64,000 bases of DNA, from contig MPDC01000002.1 in NCBI GenBank assembly GCA_001874255.1, forward strand, positions 62,001 through 126,000. The letters are read 5' to 3'. A model generated the notes under the pieces. The model was not told the origin of the DNA. It worked only from the letters and a program-made list of their open reading frames with translations, and did not search any database. A program made the translations under genes and the position numbers. Origin of the DNA: Alphaproteobacteria bacterium MedPE-SWcel (GTDB taxonomy: Bacteria > Pseudomonadota > Alphaproteobacteria > Rhodobacterales > Rhodobacteraceae). Of this stretch, positions 17,557 through 27,514 are shown piece after piece (within the stretch, counting starts at the first letter, position 1; each line of letters starts with the position of its first letter).

Positions 17557-18665
17557 ACATCGAAATCGACCTACGCCTCCGGCAAGGGCGGTTCACCCTG
17601 GACGCGACGTTTTCCGCGCCATCGGGGCTGACCGTCATTTTTGGTCGATCCGGCTCTGGCAAGACCACCCTGATCAATGCGGTTGCGGGTCTGTTGAAAC
17701 CGGATCGGGGACGAATAAAAGTCGGCGACACAGTTCTATACGATGCCGCCTCAAAGATCTCTCTGCCCACGCGCAAACGGCGCCTGGGGTATATATTTCA
17801 GGATGCCCGCCTGTTTCCGCATCTGTCCGTCCAAAGAAACCTGCTCTACGGGCGCCGTCTGATCCCCGCGCGCGCCCGCGGGGATGATCTGGATCACGTC
17901 ATCGAGATGCTTGGTCTGGCATCCCTGCTCAACCAATATCCGGCGCATCTGTCCGGCGGTGAAAGACAACGTGTCGCGATCGGTCGCGCCCTGTTGGCCT
18001 CGCCCGACCTGATCCTGGCCGATGAACCGCTTGCCGCGCTTGATTTGCCCCGCAAGTTGGAAATCCTGCCATATTTTGAGCGCATCCGAGACGAGATGGG
18101 GGTGCCAATACTCTATGTGACCCATTCGGCAGCAGAAGTTGCGCGGCTTGCGACCACCGTCGTTGTCCTGGATCGCGGCCGCGTGACGCAAATCGGGCGC
18201 GCCGGAGAGGTCTTGTCGGATCCCAATGTGGTTCCCACCGGCGTCCGAAGCCTGGGTTCGGTTCTGCAGGCGACATTGGTAAAACATCACGACGACGGCC
18301 TGAGCGAGCTGGACGCAGGGGGAGTTGCTCTGTTCGTCCCCCGCGTGGACAGACCGCCGGGCACCCGGATGAGAATGAGGATATCCGCCCATGAAGTCAT
18401 CCTGTCCAACCGCATGCCGGAAGGGCTTTCTGCGCTCAACGTGATCCCTGGCACCGTCGAGTCCATTCGGGCAGGTGAGGGTCCCGGGGCACTCGTGACG
18501 CTGACCACGCCGTCAGGACCAATTGTCGGGCGCATTACGCAGAGATCTGCGAACCAGCTTGGGCTTGCGCCCGGGGCCCAAGCCTTTGCTGTCGTGAAAT
18601 CCGTTGCCATCGCACCTGAGGACATCGGTGGCGGACGGGCAAATGGGCCACTGGATACTTTATAG
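17553..18665 (+). CDS. modC: Molybdate ABC transporter ATP-binding protein ModC
   Basis: A protein of 370 residues. Walker A is [16 protein letters not shown] (near 30), the signature [16 protein letters not shown] (near 133), and Walker [13 protein letters not shown]. The C-terminal part from about residue 230 is the molybdate-binding TOBE domain ([14 protein letters not shown] and [13 protein letters not shown]), which marks ModC rather than other importers and can sense cytosolic molybdate. Its last codons overlap a BioR-type box that belongs to the next operon. Confidence 0.95.
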   Translation: MNIEIDLRLRQGRFTLDATFSAPSGLTVIFGRSGSGKTTLINAVAGLLKPDRGRIKVGDTVLYDAASKISLPTRKRRLGYIFQDARLFPHLSVQRNLLYGRRLIPARARGDDLDHVIEMLGLASLLNQYPAHLSGGERQRVAIGRALLASPDLILADEPLAALDLPRKLEILPYFERIRDEMGVPILYVTHSAAEVARLATTVVVLDRGRVTQIGRAGEVLSDPNVVPTGVRSLGSVLQATLVKHHDDGLSELDAGGVALFVPRVDRPPGTRMRMRISAHEVILSNRMPEGLSALNVIPGTVESIRAGEGPGALVTLTTPSGPIVGRITQRSANQLGLAPGAQAFAVVKSVAIAPEDIGGGRANGPLDTL

Positions 18666-18669
18666 ATAA
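18660..18669 (+). promoter_or_regulatory. BioR-type biotin operator TTATAGATAA
   Basis: The ten bases match the BioR consensus TTATMKATAA known from alphaproteobacterial biotin genes. They begin in the modC stop region (TAG at 18663-18665) and lie 91 bases before bioM. BioR is a GntR-type repressor; its gene is not in the window. The position fits repression of bioMNY when biotin is sufficient. Confidence 0.75.
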
Positions 18670-18760
18670 TATATTATTGGCATTCGCGGCCCGATCCTCT
18701 ATAGCGCGCAATATGTTCCCCATTCCGAGATCCGCTCATGCGGGCGAGGTGCTCCGGCCA

Positions 18761-19441
18761 ATGATTGATCTCCAGAATGTCAATTTGACCTTGGGTGGAC
18801 GTCCCGTGTTGCGCGATATTTCCCTCACGCTCACGCAGCGCCGTATTGCGATCGTTGGCAGCAACGGCAGCGGCAAAAGCAGTTTTGCCCGGCTCCTGAA
18901 CGGTCTGCACCTTCCGACGGACGGGCAGGTTCTGGTAGACGGTCTGAACTCGCGATCCCATGGTAGGAAAATTCGCAAGAACGTCGGATTTGTCTTTCAG
19001 AATCCGGACAACCAGATCGTCTTTCCGATTGTCGAAGAAGACGTGGCCTTCGGGTTGAAGCACCTTGGCCTGTCGGCAGACGAGCGCGAGGCAAAGGTTG
19101 TCGATATTCTGAAGCGCTACGATTTGATCGGGCTTCGCCACCAACCGTCTCATACTCTCAGCGGCGGACAAAAGCAGTTGCTCGCCATCTCTGGCGTCCT
19201 CGTCATGGACCCCCGATACGTTGTCTTTGACGAACCCACGACCCTGCTCGATCTCAGGAACAAACTGAAGGTCAAACAGGCCATCGCATCGCTGGGTCAG
19301 ACCGCAATCGTTGTCACCCATGACCTTGATCTTGTGGCCGATTTCGATCGGGTCATCGTGTTTGAAGACGGCCGTGTCTTTGCTGACGATGAGCCGAACA
19401 AGGCCCTGCGCCGCTATCTTGAGGCCATGCAGGATGCTTGA
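18761..19441 (+). CDS. bioM: Biotin ECF transporter ATPase BioM
   Basis: 226 residues from the ATG at 18761 ([13 protein letters not shown]), which fits the normal family length; ATG 18713 is less likely. The ATPase motifs are Walker [17 protein letters not shown], the Q-loop with [22 protein letters not shown] characteristic of ECF-type ATPases, signature [15 protein letters not shown] and Walker [13 protein letters not shown]. It drives the biotin transporter with BioN and BioY. The stop overlaps bioN by eight bases. Confidence 0.95.
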   Translation: MIDLQNVNLTLGGRPVLRDISLTLTQRRIAIVGSNGSGKSSFARLLNGLHLPTDGQVLVDGLNSRSHGRKIRKNVGFVFQNPDNQIVFPIVEEDVAFGLKHLGLSADEREAKVVDILKRYDLIGLRHQPSHTLSGGQKQLLAISGVLVMDPRYVVFDEPTTLLDLRNKLKVKQAIASLGQTAIVVTHDLDLVADFDRVIVFEDGRVFADDEPNKALRRYLEAMQDA

Positions 19442-20024
19442 TCTCTACCAGGCGGGCACATCGCCGATCCATATGCTCAGGCCGGGATGGAAGATCCTGT
19501 CGCTTGCAATCGCCGGAAGCGCATTGTTCGCCGTTGATCACATCCTGTTTTCGGCGGGCCTGCTGGTGACCACATTGGTCTTGTACCACCTCGCAGGATT
19601 GCCTCTCTCTCGGGCATGGGCGCAAATCCGGCCAGCCCTGTGGGTGTTCGGCCTGATCTTCGTCGCACAGATCATATTCAACGATTGGCTGATCGGCCTA
19701 TACGCCGTGGTTCGGCTTGCCGTCTTGCTCATGCTCGCGGGTCTTTTGACGCTGACCACAAAATCCAGCGATATGATCGATGGCATCACTGAGGGGCTCG
19801 GGCCCTTGCGCCGCATCGGCGTGAATCCGGACCGTGTCAGCCTTGCGATTTCTCTCACGCTGCGCTTCATACCGGTCCTCTCCCATGTCGTTCAGGACGT
19901 GAGAGAAGCCCAACGCGCGCGCGGGCTGGACCGCAATATCCTCTCACTGGCGATCCCGACAATCGTGCGAACCATCCGAATGGCAGAAGAGGTTTCTGAT
20001 GCCATCGATGCGCGCGGATCCTGA
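19434..20024 (+). CDS. bioN: Biotin ECF transporter transmembrane protein BioN
   Basis: A 196-residue T-component. It has four to five membrane helices and, near residue 155, the coupling helix motif EAQRARGLD (Ala-Arg-Gly) that contacts the ATPase. The start at 19434 overlaps the bioM stop region, which suggests coupled translation. Gene order bioM-bioN-bioY and the upstream BioR box identify the substrate as biotin. Confidence 0.94.
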   Translation: MLDLYQAGTSPIHMLRPGWKILSLAIAGSALFAVDHILFSAGLLVTTLVLYHLAGLPLSRAWAQIRPALWVFGLIFVAQIIFNDWLIGLYAVVRLAVLLMLAGLLTLTTKSSDMIDGITEGLGPLRRIGVNPDRVSLAISLTLRFIPVLSHVVQDVREAQRARGLDRNILSLAIPTIVRTIRMAEEVSDAIDARGS

Positions 20025-20059
20025 AATTCACACATCACTTGCAATACAAAGGAAAGAAA

Positions 20060-20593
20060 ATGACCACTAAGGATACGGTCTATATTGCCCTGTTTGCGGC
20101 TCTGACGGCAGCCCTAGGGCTCATTCCCCAGATCACTCTGGCGACCGGCGTCCCGATCACAGCCCAGTCAATGGGTATCATGCTCGCAGGTGCCTTGCTG
20201 GGAGCCAAGCGTGGCGGCCTTGCGATCGTCTTGTTTCTGGTTCTGGTGGCCATCGGATTGCCGCTCCTGGCCGGCGGGCGCGGCGGAGCCGGTGTGTTCT
20301 TTGGCGCTTCCGGAGGGTTCTTGCTCGGGTTTCCGATTGGCGCATTCATCATCGGGTTTCTGTTCGATCGCCACGTCGGTCAGCCGCCGTTCCTGCTGTC
20401 GCTGATCTATGTCATCATCGGCGGCATCGGAGTGGTCTATCTGCTGGGGGTTCCATGGCTGGCTCAGGTCGCTGACCTGACCCTCGCACAGGCGTTTACC
20501 GGCTCCATCGCCTTTGTACCGGGCGACATCATAAAATCCGTAGTGACGGTGATTATCGCACGCGAGGTCCGCAGGGCCCTCCCCGATCTCTGA
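20060..20593 (+). CDS. bioY: Biotin transporter substrate-binding protein BioY
   Basis: A 177-residue S-component that binds biotin in the membrane. The start at 20060 has AGGA seven bases upstream. Six hydrophobic segments are visible, with the BioY signature GGRGGAGVFFGASGGFLLGF near residue 72. The family normally has a Pro-Thr-Gly-Gly-Tyr-like block here, and ASGG is close. It is the last gene of the operon, followed by a strong hairpin. Confidence 0.95.
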   Translation: MTTKDTVYIALFAALTAALGLIPQITLATGVPITAQSMGIMLAGALLGAKRGGLAIVLFLVLVAIGLPLLAGGRGGAGVFFGASGGFLLGFPIGAFIIGFLFDRHVGQPPFLLSLIYVIIGGIGVVYLLGVPWLAQVADLTLAQAFTGSIAFVPGDIIKSVVTVIIAREVRRALPDL

Positions 20594-20614
20594 AGACCGG
20601 AGCGATGATATTTA

Positions 20615-20646
20615 TCCCCCTCGCAAGACATATATTGCGAGGGGGA
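20615..20646. terminator. Strong hairpin terminator after bioY, likely bidirectional
   Basis: CCCCCTCGCAA (20616-20626) pairs perfectly with TTGCGAGGGGG (20635-20645) around an 8-base loop. It lies 23 bases after bioY and 60 bases after the end of the convergent hemY-type gene. No long T run is present in either direction, but the stem is very stable. Confidence 0.75.
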
Positions 20647-20706
20647 AACCGTCCCTGAACAGCCGCCTTCGATGTCAAAGCGGCTGATCCCAGACCCGAC
20701 GAGGTC

Positions 20707-22185
20707 CTACTTCTCTGTATCCTCGACCGTCGCGTCATCTGTCTTGGAGCCGTCCGGGCTGTCGACCAGATCCGGTTCCAGAATGGTCACAGCGCCCTGC
20801 GATGCCGTATTGCTTCCGGCCATCAAGGCAAGCATCGCTGCGCCGCTGGCAGATGCGTGTTCGGTCACTTCCGGACGTCTCCAGGTCAAAGTGTCAAAGC
20901 TCGCGCAGTTTTCGCACACCGGCCTCCACTCGCCATGGATGTGATTGCAGTTCTCGCAAACCCATTGCGGCCCACGCGGAGCTGTCAGTGCGCGTGTCAG
21001 CCAGCCCTGCACCAGAACATCCGCCCCGCCTTCGCCCTTTTCTATCGCCGCCATGAGCGTCAGCGCACGGGCATCCGGGGCACGGTCCACCAGATCGCCC
21101 AGCGCCCGACGCGCGCCGGGGAAATCCTCCGCCACGATCAGCAGCTCCGCCTTCACCAGCCTGGTTTCATCATGGTCAGGTTTGAGACGCAGCAGCGGCT
21201 CAAAACGCTTCACCCGGTCCTGTGCGGATTCATCCGGAACGATTTCTGCAAATGCCTGCGCCAGATCCGGATGGGGCTGCGCTTCCCAGGCTTTCTTCAG
21301 GATGCGAACGGCGTTGCGCGGCTTGCCTTTGGCGATGTATCCACGCGCCGCAAGCGCGGCCGCCGGGACCAGATCCGGCGACAAGCGGTTGGCCTCGATC
21401 GCCTGTTCCTGCTGCTCGGGCGTGGCATCTTCTGACAACAAAGCCTTGGACGAGGACAGAGCCAGCACAGCATCCCGGCGTTTGAATACTTCACGTGGCA
21501 ATGTGCCGGTCTTGAGCTTGGTCGCCAATGTCTGGCGCGCACCGGCCCAATCCTCGGCCTGCGCTTGCAACCGCAACAAGGTATCCTGAACTTCTTCGTG
21601 TTTGGGCCTCAGAGCCAGGGCTTTCTCGGCCAATTGCCGGGCGGTCTCGGTATCGCCTTCAGAGAGTTTCTGCTTCATGATTCCGCGCACCCCGACAAAG
21701 CGGGTGGACTGATCCGCCAGCAGTCTCTTGTATGCCTCTGAGGCCTTGTGGGTGTCCCCGGCCATTTCGGCGGCCTGCGCCACAACCAGATCGGTAAGGG
21801 CCGGATCCTGCAGGTACCGTTCAGCCCGCGCTGCTTTTGACAGGGCTGTGCGGCCCTCGCCCACCGCCAGCGCCATCAAACTGTCAGCGAGCGCCTGGTA
21901 TCCGCGCCGCTCCCGCCCCTTGTCAAAATACCGCGACAGAGCGGTTTCGTCGCCATTGAGAAAGCGCAGCGTCGCAACCAGCAATGACAGCAGTTTGAAC
22001 AATAGCCAGGTGGCCAGCATCAACCCCAGCAGAGCAATAACAGAGGTCAGCGCCCCGAGCGTATATTCGGTACCCGCGACCGTAATCTGCACGCCGCCGG
22101 CGGTTTCCATCAACACAGCCGCGCCAAACGCGAGAAGTGCGACAATCGAAACGAAAACAAGAATCTTTAACAATGACCAGAGCAT
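20707..22185 (-). CDS. HemY-type membrane TPR protein
   Basis: A protein of 492 residues, unrelated to protoporphyrinogen oxidase despite the shared name. Two N-terminal membrane helices (LLKILVFVSIVALLAFGAAV and LTSVIALLGLMLATWLLF) are followed by a HemY_N segment and a long run of TPR-like helices (about 100-380). Near 395-430 is a zinc-ribbon-like block, WVCENCNHIHGEWRPVCENC, with four Cys. Function is unknown; the gene lies next to hemD in many proteobacteria, here with the Mic60-like gene between. The start is 10 bases after the upstream gene's stop. Confidence 0.85.
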   Translation of the reverse strand: MLWSLLKILVFVSIVALLAFGAAVLMETAGGVQITVAGTEYTLGALTSVIALLGLMLATWLLFKLLSLLVATLRFLNGDETALSRYFDKGRERRGYQALADSLMALAVGEGRTALSKAARAERYLQDPALTDLVVAQAAEMAGDTHKASEAYKRLLADQSTRFVGVRGIMKQKLSEGDTETARQLAEKALALRPKHEEVQDTLLRLQAQAEDWAGARQTLATKLKTGTLPREVFKRRDAVLALSSSKALLSEDATPEQQEQAIEANRLSPDLVPAAALAARGYIAKGKPRNAVRILKKAWEAQPHPDLAQAFAEIVPDESAQDRVKRFEPLLRLKPDHDETRLVKAELLIVAEDFPGARRALGDLVDRAPDARALTLMAAIEKGEGGADVLVQGWLTRALTAPRGPQWVCENCNHIHGEWRPVCENCASFDTLTWRRPEVTEHASASGAAMLALMAGSNTASQGAVTILEPDLVDSPDGSKTDDATVEDTEK

Positions 22186-22195
22186 GGCAGCGTCC

Positions 22196-23482
<1,287 letters not shown>

Positions 23483-23533
23483 AGCGCCGTTCCCCCGATT
23501 CCCAAAACATACACAACCCAGCTAAATATGACC

Positions 23534-24271
23534 CTAGTCCTCGGATCGACCTGTCTCAACCCGCACGAATGGCGCCGCGACATCAAGCAGCATCTCTGCC
23601 ATTGCCTGTGCCGTAGGAGCTTTACTTACGTGTACCGCATTACAATGCAAGCGCGGCATAGCTTCGACAACGGCATCACTCATCGCAATCAATGTCAATT
23701 GGGTCATATCCCCACAGACGCTTTGAAAATGCGCAGCGGTCCGTGGCGAAAATAGCGGGACCAGCATGGGGGTTCCGGCTTCCATCGCCACCTGCGCAGC
23801 CGGGCTGAGCGGGCCAAAGACCTGCCGGTAAACCACCTGACTGGCGCATTTCAAGCCCATCCCGGACAAGCGGCCAGCGACGTCACCGCGTGAAAACGCG
23901 CCGCGCAGATGCAGGATGGCCCCGGAGGGACGTAAAACGCCAAGGTGTTCAACCAGCTCGTCGGCCTGATTGCCGGCAAATTCGGCATCCCAACCGGCAC
24001 CTTTGGCGAGTTCAGTCGTGCGCTCCCCGACACAATAGGCTTGGGTGCGCATTTGGGTCTGGGCCGAGGCCACGCGCACCCCTTCGCCAGAGGAGAAAAT
24101 CACCGAGGACACATCCCTCAGGTCGATATCTGCGCGCAAAGGCACAATCTCCAGGAGTGGAGAATGCAGCACCGGCGTTTCCTGCAAGAACGGCGAGGGC
24201 AACAGATCCAGGAAGCGAAAATTCGCGTCCCGGGGACGAGTCATCAACAGGGGTGGCCTGCTCGTTTTCAC
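23534..24271 (-). CDS. hemD: Uroporphyrinogen-III synthase HemD
   Basis: A 245-residue enzyme that closes and isomerises hydroxymethylbilane to uroporphyrinogen III. The family has weak sequence conservation; recognisable parts are [12 protein letters not shown] at the start, [10 protein letters not shown] near 58, [17 protein letters not shown] and VVYRQVFGP in the middle, and [13 protein letters not shown] near 168. The GTG start at 24271 has AGGG upstream and keeps the usual short lead before TRP. It heads the hemD/Mic60/HemY group and diverges from tsaD across 74 bases. hemC, often adjacent, is not in the window. Confidence 0.9.
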   Translation of the reverse strand: MKTSRPPLLMTRPRDANFRFLDLLPSPFLQETPVLHSPLLEIVPLRADIDLRDVSSVIFSSGEGVRVASAQTQMRTQAYCVGERTTELAKGAGWDAEFAGNQADELVEHLGVLRPSGAILHLRGAFSRGDVAGRLSGMGLKCASQVVYRQVFGPLSPAAQVAMEAGTPMLVPLFSPRTAAHFQSVCGDMTQLTLIAMSDAVVEAMPRLHCNAVHVSKAPTAQAMAEMLLDVAAPFVRVETGRSED

Positions 24272-24345
24272 CTATGCGCCCTCGGGATTGTTTGCACCTC
24301 TTCTTGGTGGTAGCCCCGCACTACAAAGGATGCAACGGTAGCAAC

Positions 24346-25443
24346 ATGACGCAAACCCTCACGTTTCTTGGACTCGAAAGCAGCTGCGACGACACGGCGG
24401 CCGCGGTGGTGCGGCAGCGCGATGGCGAACCTGCGGAAATCCTCTCGTCGATTGTGTACGGTCAAGCCGATCTGCACAGCTCCTTTGGTGGCGTAGTGCC
24501 CGAGATCGCGGCGCGGGCGCATGCCGAAAAGCTGGATACCTGTGTGCGGGAGGCTTTGACCAAAGCGCAACTGTCGCTGGATGATCTGGATGCCGTCGCG
24601 GTCACAGCCGGTCCGGGCCTGATCGGAGGTGTGATGTCAGGCGTGATGTGCGCCAAGGGCATCGCCGCGGCCAGAAACCTGCCTCTGGTCGGGGTCAATC
24701 ACCTGGCCGGGCATGCGCTCACCCCGCGGTTGACGGATGGAATTGACTATCCCTACCTGATGCTTCTGGTGTCTGGCGGGCATTGCCAGTTTCTGATCGC
24801 GCGTGGACCGGACCTGTTCACCCGCCTGGGCGGCACGATAGATGACGCCCCCGGCGAAGCGTTTGACAAGACGGCGCGCCTGCTGGGATTGCCGCAACCC
24901 GGCGGGCCAGCCGTGCAGGCCGAGGCCGCGATGGGAGATCCAAACAGGTTTCGGTTCCCACGGCCTTTGTTGGATCGCCCTGATTGCAACCTGTCCTTTT
25001 CCGGTCTCAAGACAGCATTGATGCGGATGCGCGATCAGATCATCGAGACGCAAGGTGGCCTGACCCGCCAGGATCGCGCCGATCTTTGCGCGGGTTTTCA
25101 GGCCGCGATTGTCGAAACGCTGGTGAAAAAGACGCAACGCGCGCTCAATCTCTATCTGGCAGAGGCCCCGGCGCGGCCGACCCTGGCTGTCGCAGGTGGC
25201 GTAGCGGCCAACACCAGGATCCGCAAAGGGCTGATGGAGCTTTGCGCAAAGTCAGAGACTGATTTTCTGGCGCCACCGCTCTCGCTCTGTACCGACAACG
25301 CGGCCATGATCGCCTACGCAGGTCTGGAGCGGTTTCGTGGCGGTGCCCGCGATGGCATGGATCTTGTTGCACGTCCCAGATGGCCGCTGGATAAAACAAG
25401 CCCTGCCCTGATCGGGAGTGGAAAGAAGGGCGCAAAAGCATGA
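24346..25443 (+). CDS. tsaD: tRNA N6-threonylcarbamoyladenosine transferase TsaD
   Basis: A 365-residue Kae1/TsaD protein that, with TsaB and TsaE, transfers threonylcarbamoyl to A37 of ANN-decoding tRNAs. It begins [15 protein letters not shown] as the family does, and carries the metal motif HAEKLD near 65 and NHLAGH near 110, plus SGGHCQFL and [10 protein letters not shown]. The start at 24346 is fixed by this N-terminus. It overlaps gpsA by four bases (ATGA). Confidence 0.97.
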   Translation: MTQTLTFLGLESSCDDTAAAVVRQRDGEPAEILSSIVYGQADLHSSFGGVVPEIAARAHAEKLDTCVREALTKAQLSLDDLDAVAVTAGPGLIGGVMSGVMCAKGIAAARNLPLVGVNHLAGHALTPRLTDGIDYPYLMLLVSGGHCQFLIARGPDLFTRLGGTIDDAPGEAFDKTARLLGLPQPGGPAVQAEAAMGDPNRFRFPRPLLDRPDCNLSFSGLKTALMRMRDQIIETQGGLTRQDRADLCAGFQAAIVETLVKKTQRALNLYLAEAPARPTLAVAGGVAANTRIRKGLMELCAKSETDFLAPPLSLCTDNAAMIAYAGLERFRGGARDGMDLVARPRWPLDKTSPALIGSGKKGAKA

Positions 25444-26402
25444 CGGTCGCTGTCCTTGGCGCAGGCGCATTCGGCACAGCGCTTGCGATATCACTGGCGA
25501 GAAAAGCACCCGTTTCCCTGTGGTGCAGGAACACAGATCACGCCGAGGAAATGCGCGCTGCGCGCGAGAACTGCCGACGTCTGCCAGATGCTCCATTTCC
25601 GGAAGATCTGACCGTCACATCGAATATTGCCGAAATCGGCGAGGATGCCACGCTCCTTCTGGCGGTCCCGATGCAACAAATGCGCGGCTTTTTGCAGGAA
25701 CACCGGGCTCGTTTCCGCAGCTCCCGGCTGGTTGCCTGCTGCAAGGGGATCGAGCTGGAAACAGGTTTGGGGCCGGTTTCCGTCCTTCGGAACACTGTGC
25801 CCGGCGCGACGGCTGCCTTGCTGACGGGCCCCAGTTTCGCCGCCGATATTGCAAGGGGTTTGCCGACGGCACTCACCCTAGCCTGTGCCGACGACAGCAA
25901 AGGCGAGGACCTGCAACGGCAGTTGTCGACCGACACTCTCCGCCTTTATCGCACGACCGACCTGATCGGTGCAGAAATTGGTGGAGCCCTGAAAAACGTC
26001 ATCGCAATTGCCTGTGGTGCCGTGATCGGCGCCAAACTGGGAGACAGCGCTCGCGCAGCTCTGATGACGAGGGGCTATGCGGAGATGCAGCGTCTGGCCC
26101 TGGCGCGCGGAGCCAGGGCAGAGACCTTGGCCGGTCTTTCAGGCTTTGGCGATCTGGCCCTTACATGCACATCAGAGCAATCGCGAAATTTTCGCCTCGG
26201 CCTCAGCCTCGGTCAGGGTATCCCCTTTGATCCGAGCGTGACCGTCGAAGGGGCCGCAACGGCCAGGGCCACAGCAATGACCGCCTCGGCGATGGGACTG
26301 GAAATGCCGATCACGCAAACGGTAACCAATTTACTGGATCACAGGTTGACGATCGCCGACGCGGTAGATCAACTGCTTAAAAGGCCATTAAAAGAGGAAT
26401 AG
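25440..26402 (+). CDS. gpsA: NAD(P)-dependent glycerol-3-phosphate dehydrogenase GpsA
   Basis: A 320-residue enzyme reducing dihydroxyacetone phosphate to sn-glycerol-3-phosphate for phospholipid synthesis. The dinucleotide motif [10 protein letters not shown] is at residue 7; the catalytic Lys is in [13 protein letters not shown], and the substrate motif [13 protein letters not shown] is near 235. It is translationally coupled to tsaD, an arrangement common in alphaproteobacteria, and followed after one base by the YciI gene. Confidence 0.97.
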   Translation: MTVAVLGAGAFGTALAISLARKAPVSLWCRNTDHAEEMRAARENCRRLPDAPFPEDLTVTSNIAEIGEDATLLLAVPMQQMRGFLQEHRARFRSSRLVACCKGIELETGLGPVSVLRNTVPGATAALLTGPSFAADIARGLPTALTLACADDSKGEDLQRQLSTDTLRLYRTTDLIGAEIGGALKNVIAIACGAVIGAKLGDSARAALMTRGYAEMQRLALARGARAETLAGLSGFGDLALTCTSEQSRNFRLGLSLGQGIPFDPSVTVEGAATARATAMTASAMGLEMPITQTVTNLLDHRLTIADAVDQLLKRPLKEE

Positions 26403-26403
26403 A

Positions 26404-26676
26404 ATGCTCATAGCATTGATTGCACGCGACAAACCGGATCACCTTCAGACACGTCTCGACAACAGGGCTGCGCATCTCGCCTATATCGATGACACGGGAG
26501 TGGTTGCACAAGCCGGTCCGCTGCTGGATCAGGACGGCGAAATGGTTGGGTCTCTGATCATTCTTGACGTCGAGGACATGAGCGCCGGCGAGGCTTGGGC
26601 CGCACAAGATCCCTATAACAAGGCCGGCCTGTTCGAAGCGGTAGAGCTGATCACCTGGAAAAAGGTCATCGGCTGA
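26404..26676 (+). CDS. YciI-family protein
   Basis: 90 residues forming one YCII ferredoxin-like domain. It has the conserved His-Asp pattern (NRAAHLAYIDDTG and a later AQDPYNKAGLF, where the DP pair is the usual active-site Asp). The biochemical role of the family is poorly known. It starts one base after the gpsA stop and ends the tsaD-gpsA-yciI unit; its last residues are WKKVIG. Confidence 0.9.
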   Translation: MLIALIARDKPDHLQTRLDNRAAHLAYIDDTGVVAQAGPLLDQDGEMVGSLIILDVEDMSAGEAWAAQDPYNKAGLFEAVELITWKKVIG

Positions 26677-26760
26677 TGGCTTGCGAGCTGTTCAAATCCG
26701 GCCGCAACTGCTGTGCTACCGGAAGTGTCCCCGACGGGGGCTAGATTTGCCGCGGTTTGC

Positions 26761-27057
26761 TCACACAGGCGGGCCGGATGCGTCCGGTAATTTCATGGGC
26801 GCAGCTGGGACGTTGGTCCCGATTGCGCGGTGCGGTCTTTCTTCGTTGTCGCCTCGCCTCCAAGCCTCCAACGTTTCGGCCGGGTCTTCAGGGCCCATGA
26901 ACCAATTTGCGTTCAGGCCGTCGGAGCGACGTTTGCTGTTAAAGGCTTCGATGTAGGCGTTATCCGTCGGCTTTGCGGGGCGCGAGAAGTCGCGCGTGAC
27001 ACCGTGCTGATAAGCCCATAGGCCCATGTCGGCGACACGAACGCGCTGCCATAACAC
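26761..27057 (-). pseudogene. Truncated IS3-family transposase (C-terminal end of OrfB)
   Basis: About 90 residues match the end of the IS3/IS407-type integrase: LWAYQHGVTRDFSRPAKPTDN, YIEAFNSKRRSDGLNANWF and RRGDNEERPHRAIGTNVP. The last catalytic Glu (IEAFN) is present, but the two catalytic Asp residues and the whole N-terminal part are missing, so it is inactive. The C-terminus is complete, so the insertion decayed from its 5' side. Neither flanking inverted repeats nor a target duplication could be recognised. Confidence 0.85.
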
Positions 27058-27406
27058 CTTCGGACCGGCGTAGATTTAGCGGCTATGGTTGCCTGCGCAG
27101 CCTCAATTTAGCGCACAGCCGGTTACCGAAAAGGGGTGCGCCCTCGGGTTCCCGCTATCGTCACCTAGAGAGATACCGCCGTCCTCTCTAAGATGGATGA
27201 TCCGCCACATGCACGCCTACGTGAGAGTCAACAAAGTGCCAAGCATGGCGACCATTCATGGGTGCATCAGATCCCTCCCGCAATGCAAAGGATGGACTCG
27301 CGCTTTCTTTCTTACTGGAAGCATGACTGACGCGCGCTCTTGATCGACCGCGCGCTAGCATTGTAAATCTTTCCGCCAAAATCCAGTTTGCCCGCATGAA
27401 AATTAC
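27058..27406. other. Non-coding stretch between IS remnant and infB terminator
   Basis: About 350 bases with short frames on both strands but no ribosome site or known product. Base composition is somewhat less GC-rich than the neighbouring genes. It may be further decayed insertion sequence material. Confidence 0.5.
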
Positions 27407-27439
27407 GAACACCAGGAAACACTTTGTTTCCTGGTGTTC
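27407..27439 (-). terminator. Rho-independent terminator of the infB operon
   Basis: A perfect 14-base stem, GAACACCAGGAAAC (27407-27420) with GTTTCCTGGTGTTC (27426-27439), and a 5-base loop. On the minus strand it is followed by GTAATTTT. It lies about 75 bases after the infB stop and closes the rimP-nusA-ylxR-infB operon. Confidence 0.85.
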
Positions 27440-27514
27440 CTTTCCCAAATCCCGAAACGAGCCACTGAGACAGGCCGGGACTATTTAAGACTTATGCATG
27501 TCGACAGTATGGGA

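Noticed and set aside
20707-22185. HemY as protoporphyrinogen oxidase
   Set aside because: There is no FAD-binding motif; the protein is two helices plus TPRs and a zinc-ribbon-like block, the unrelated HemY_N family.
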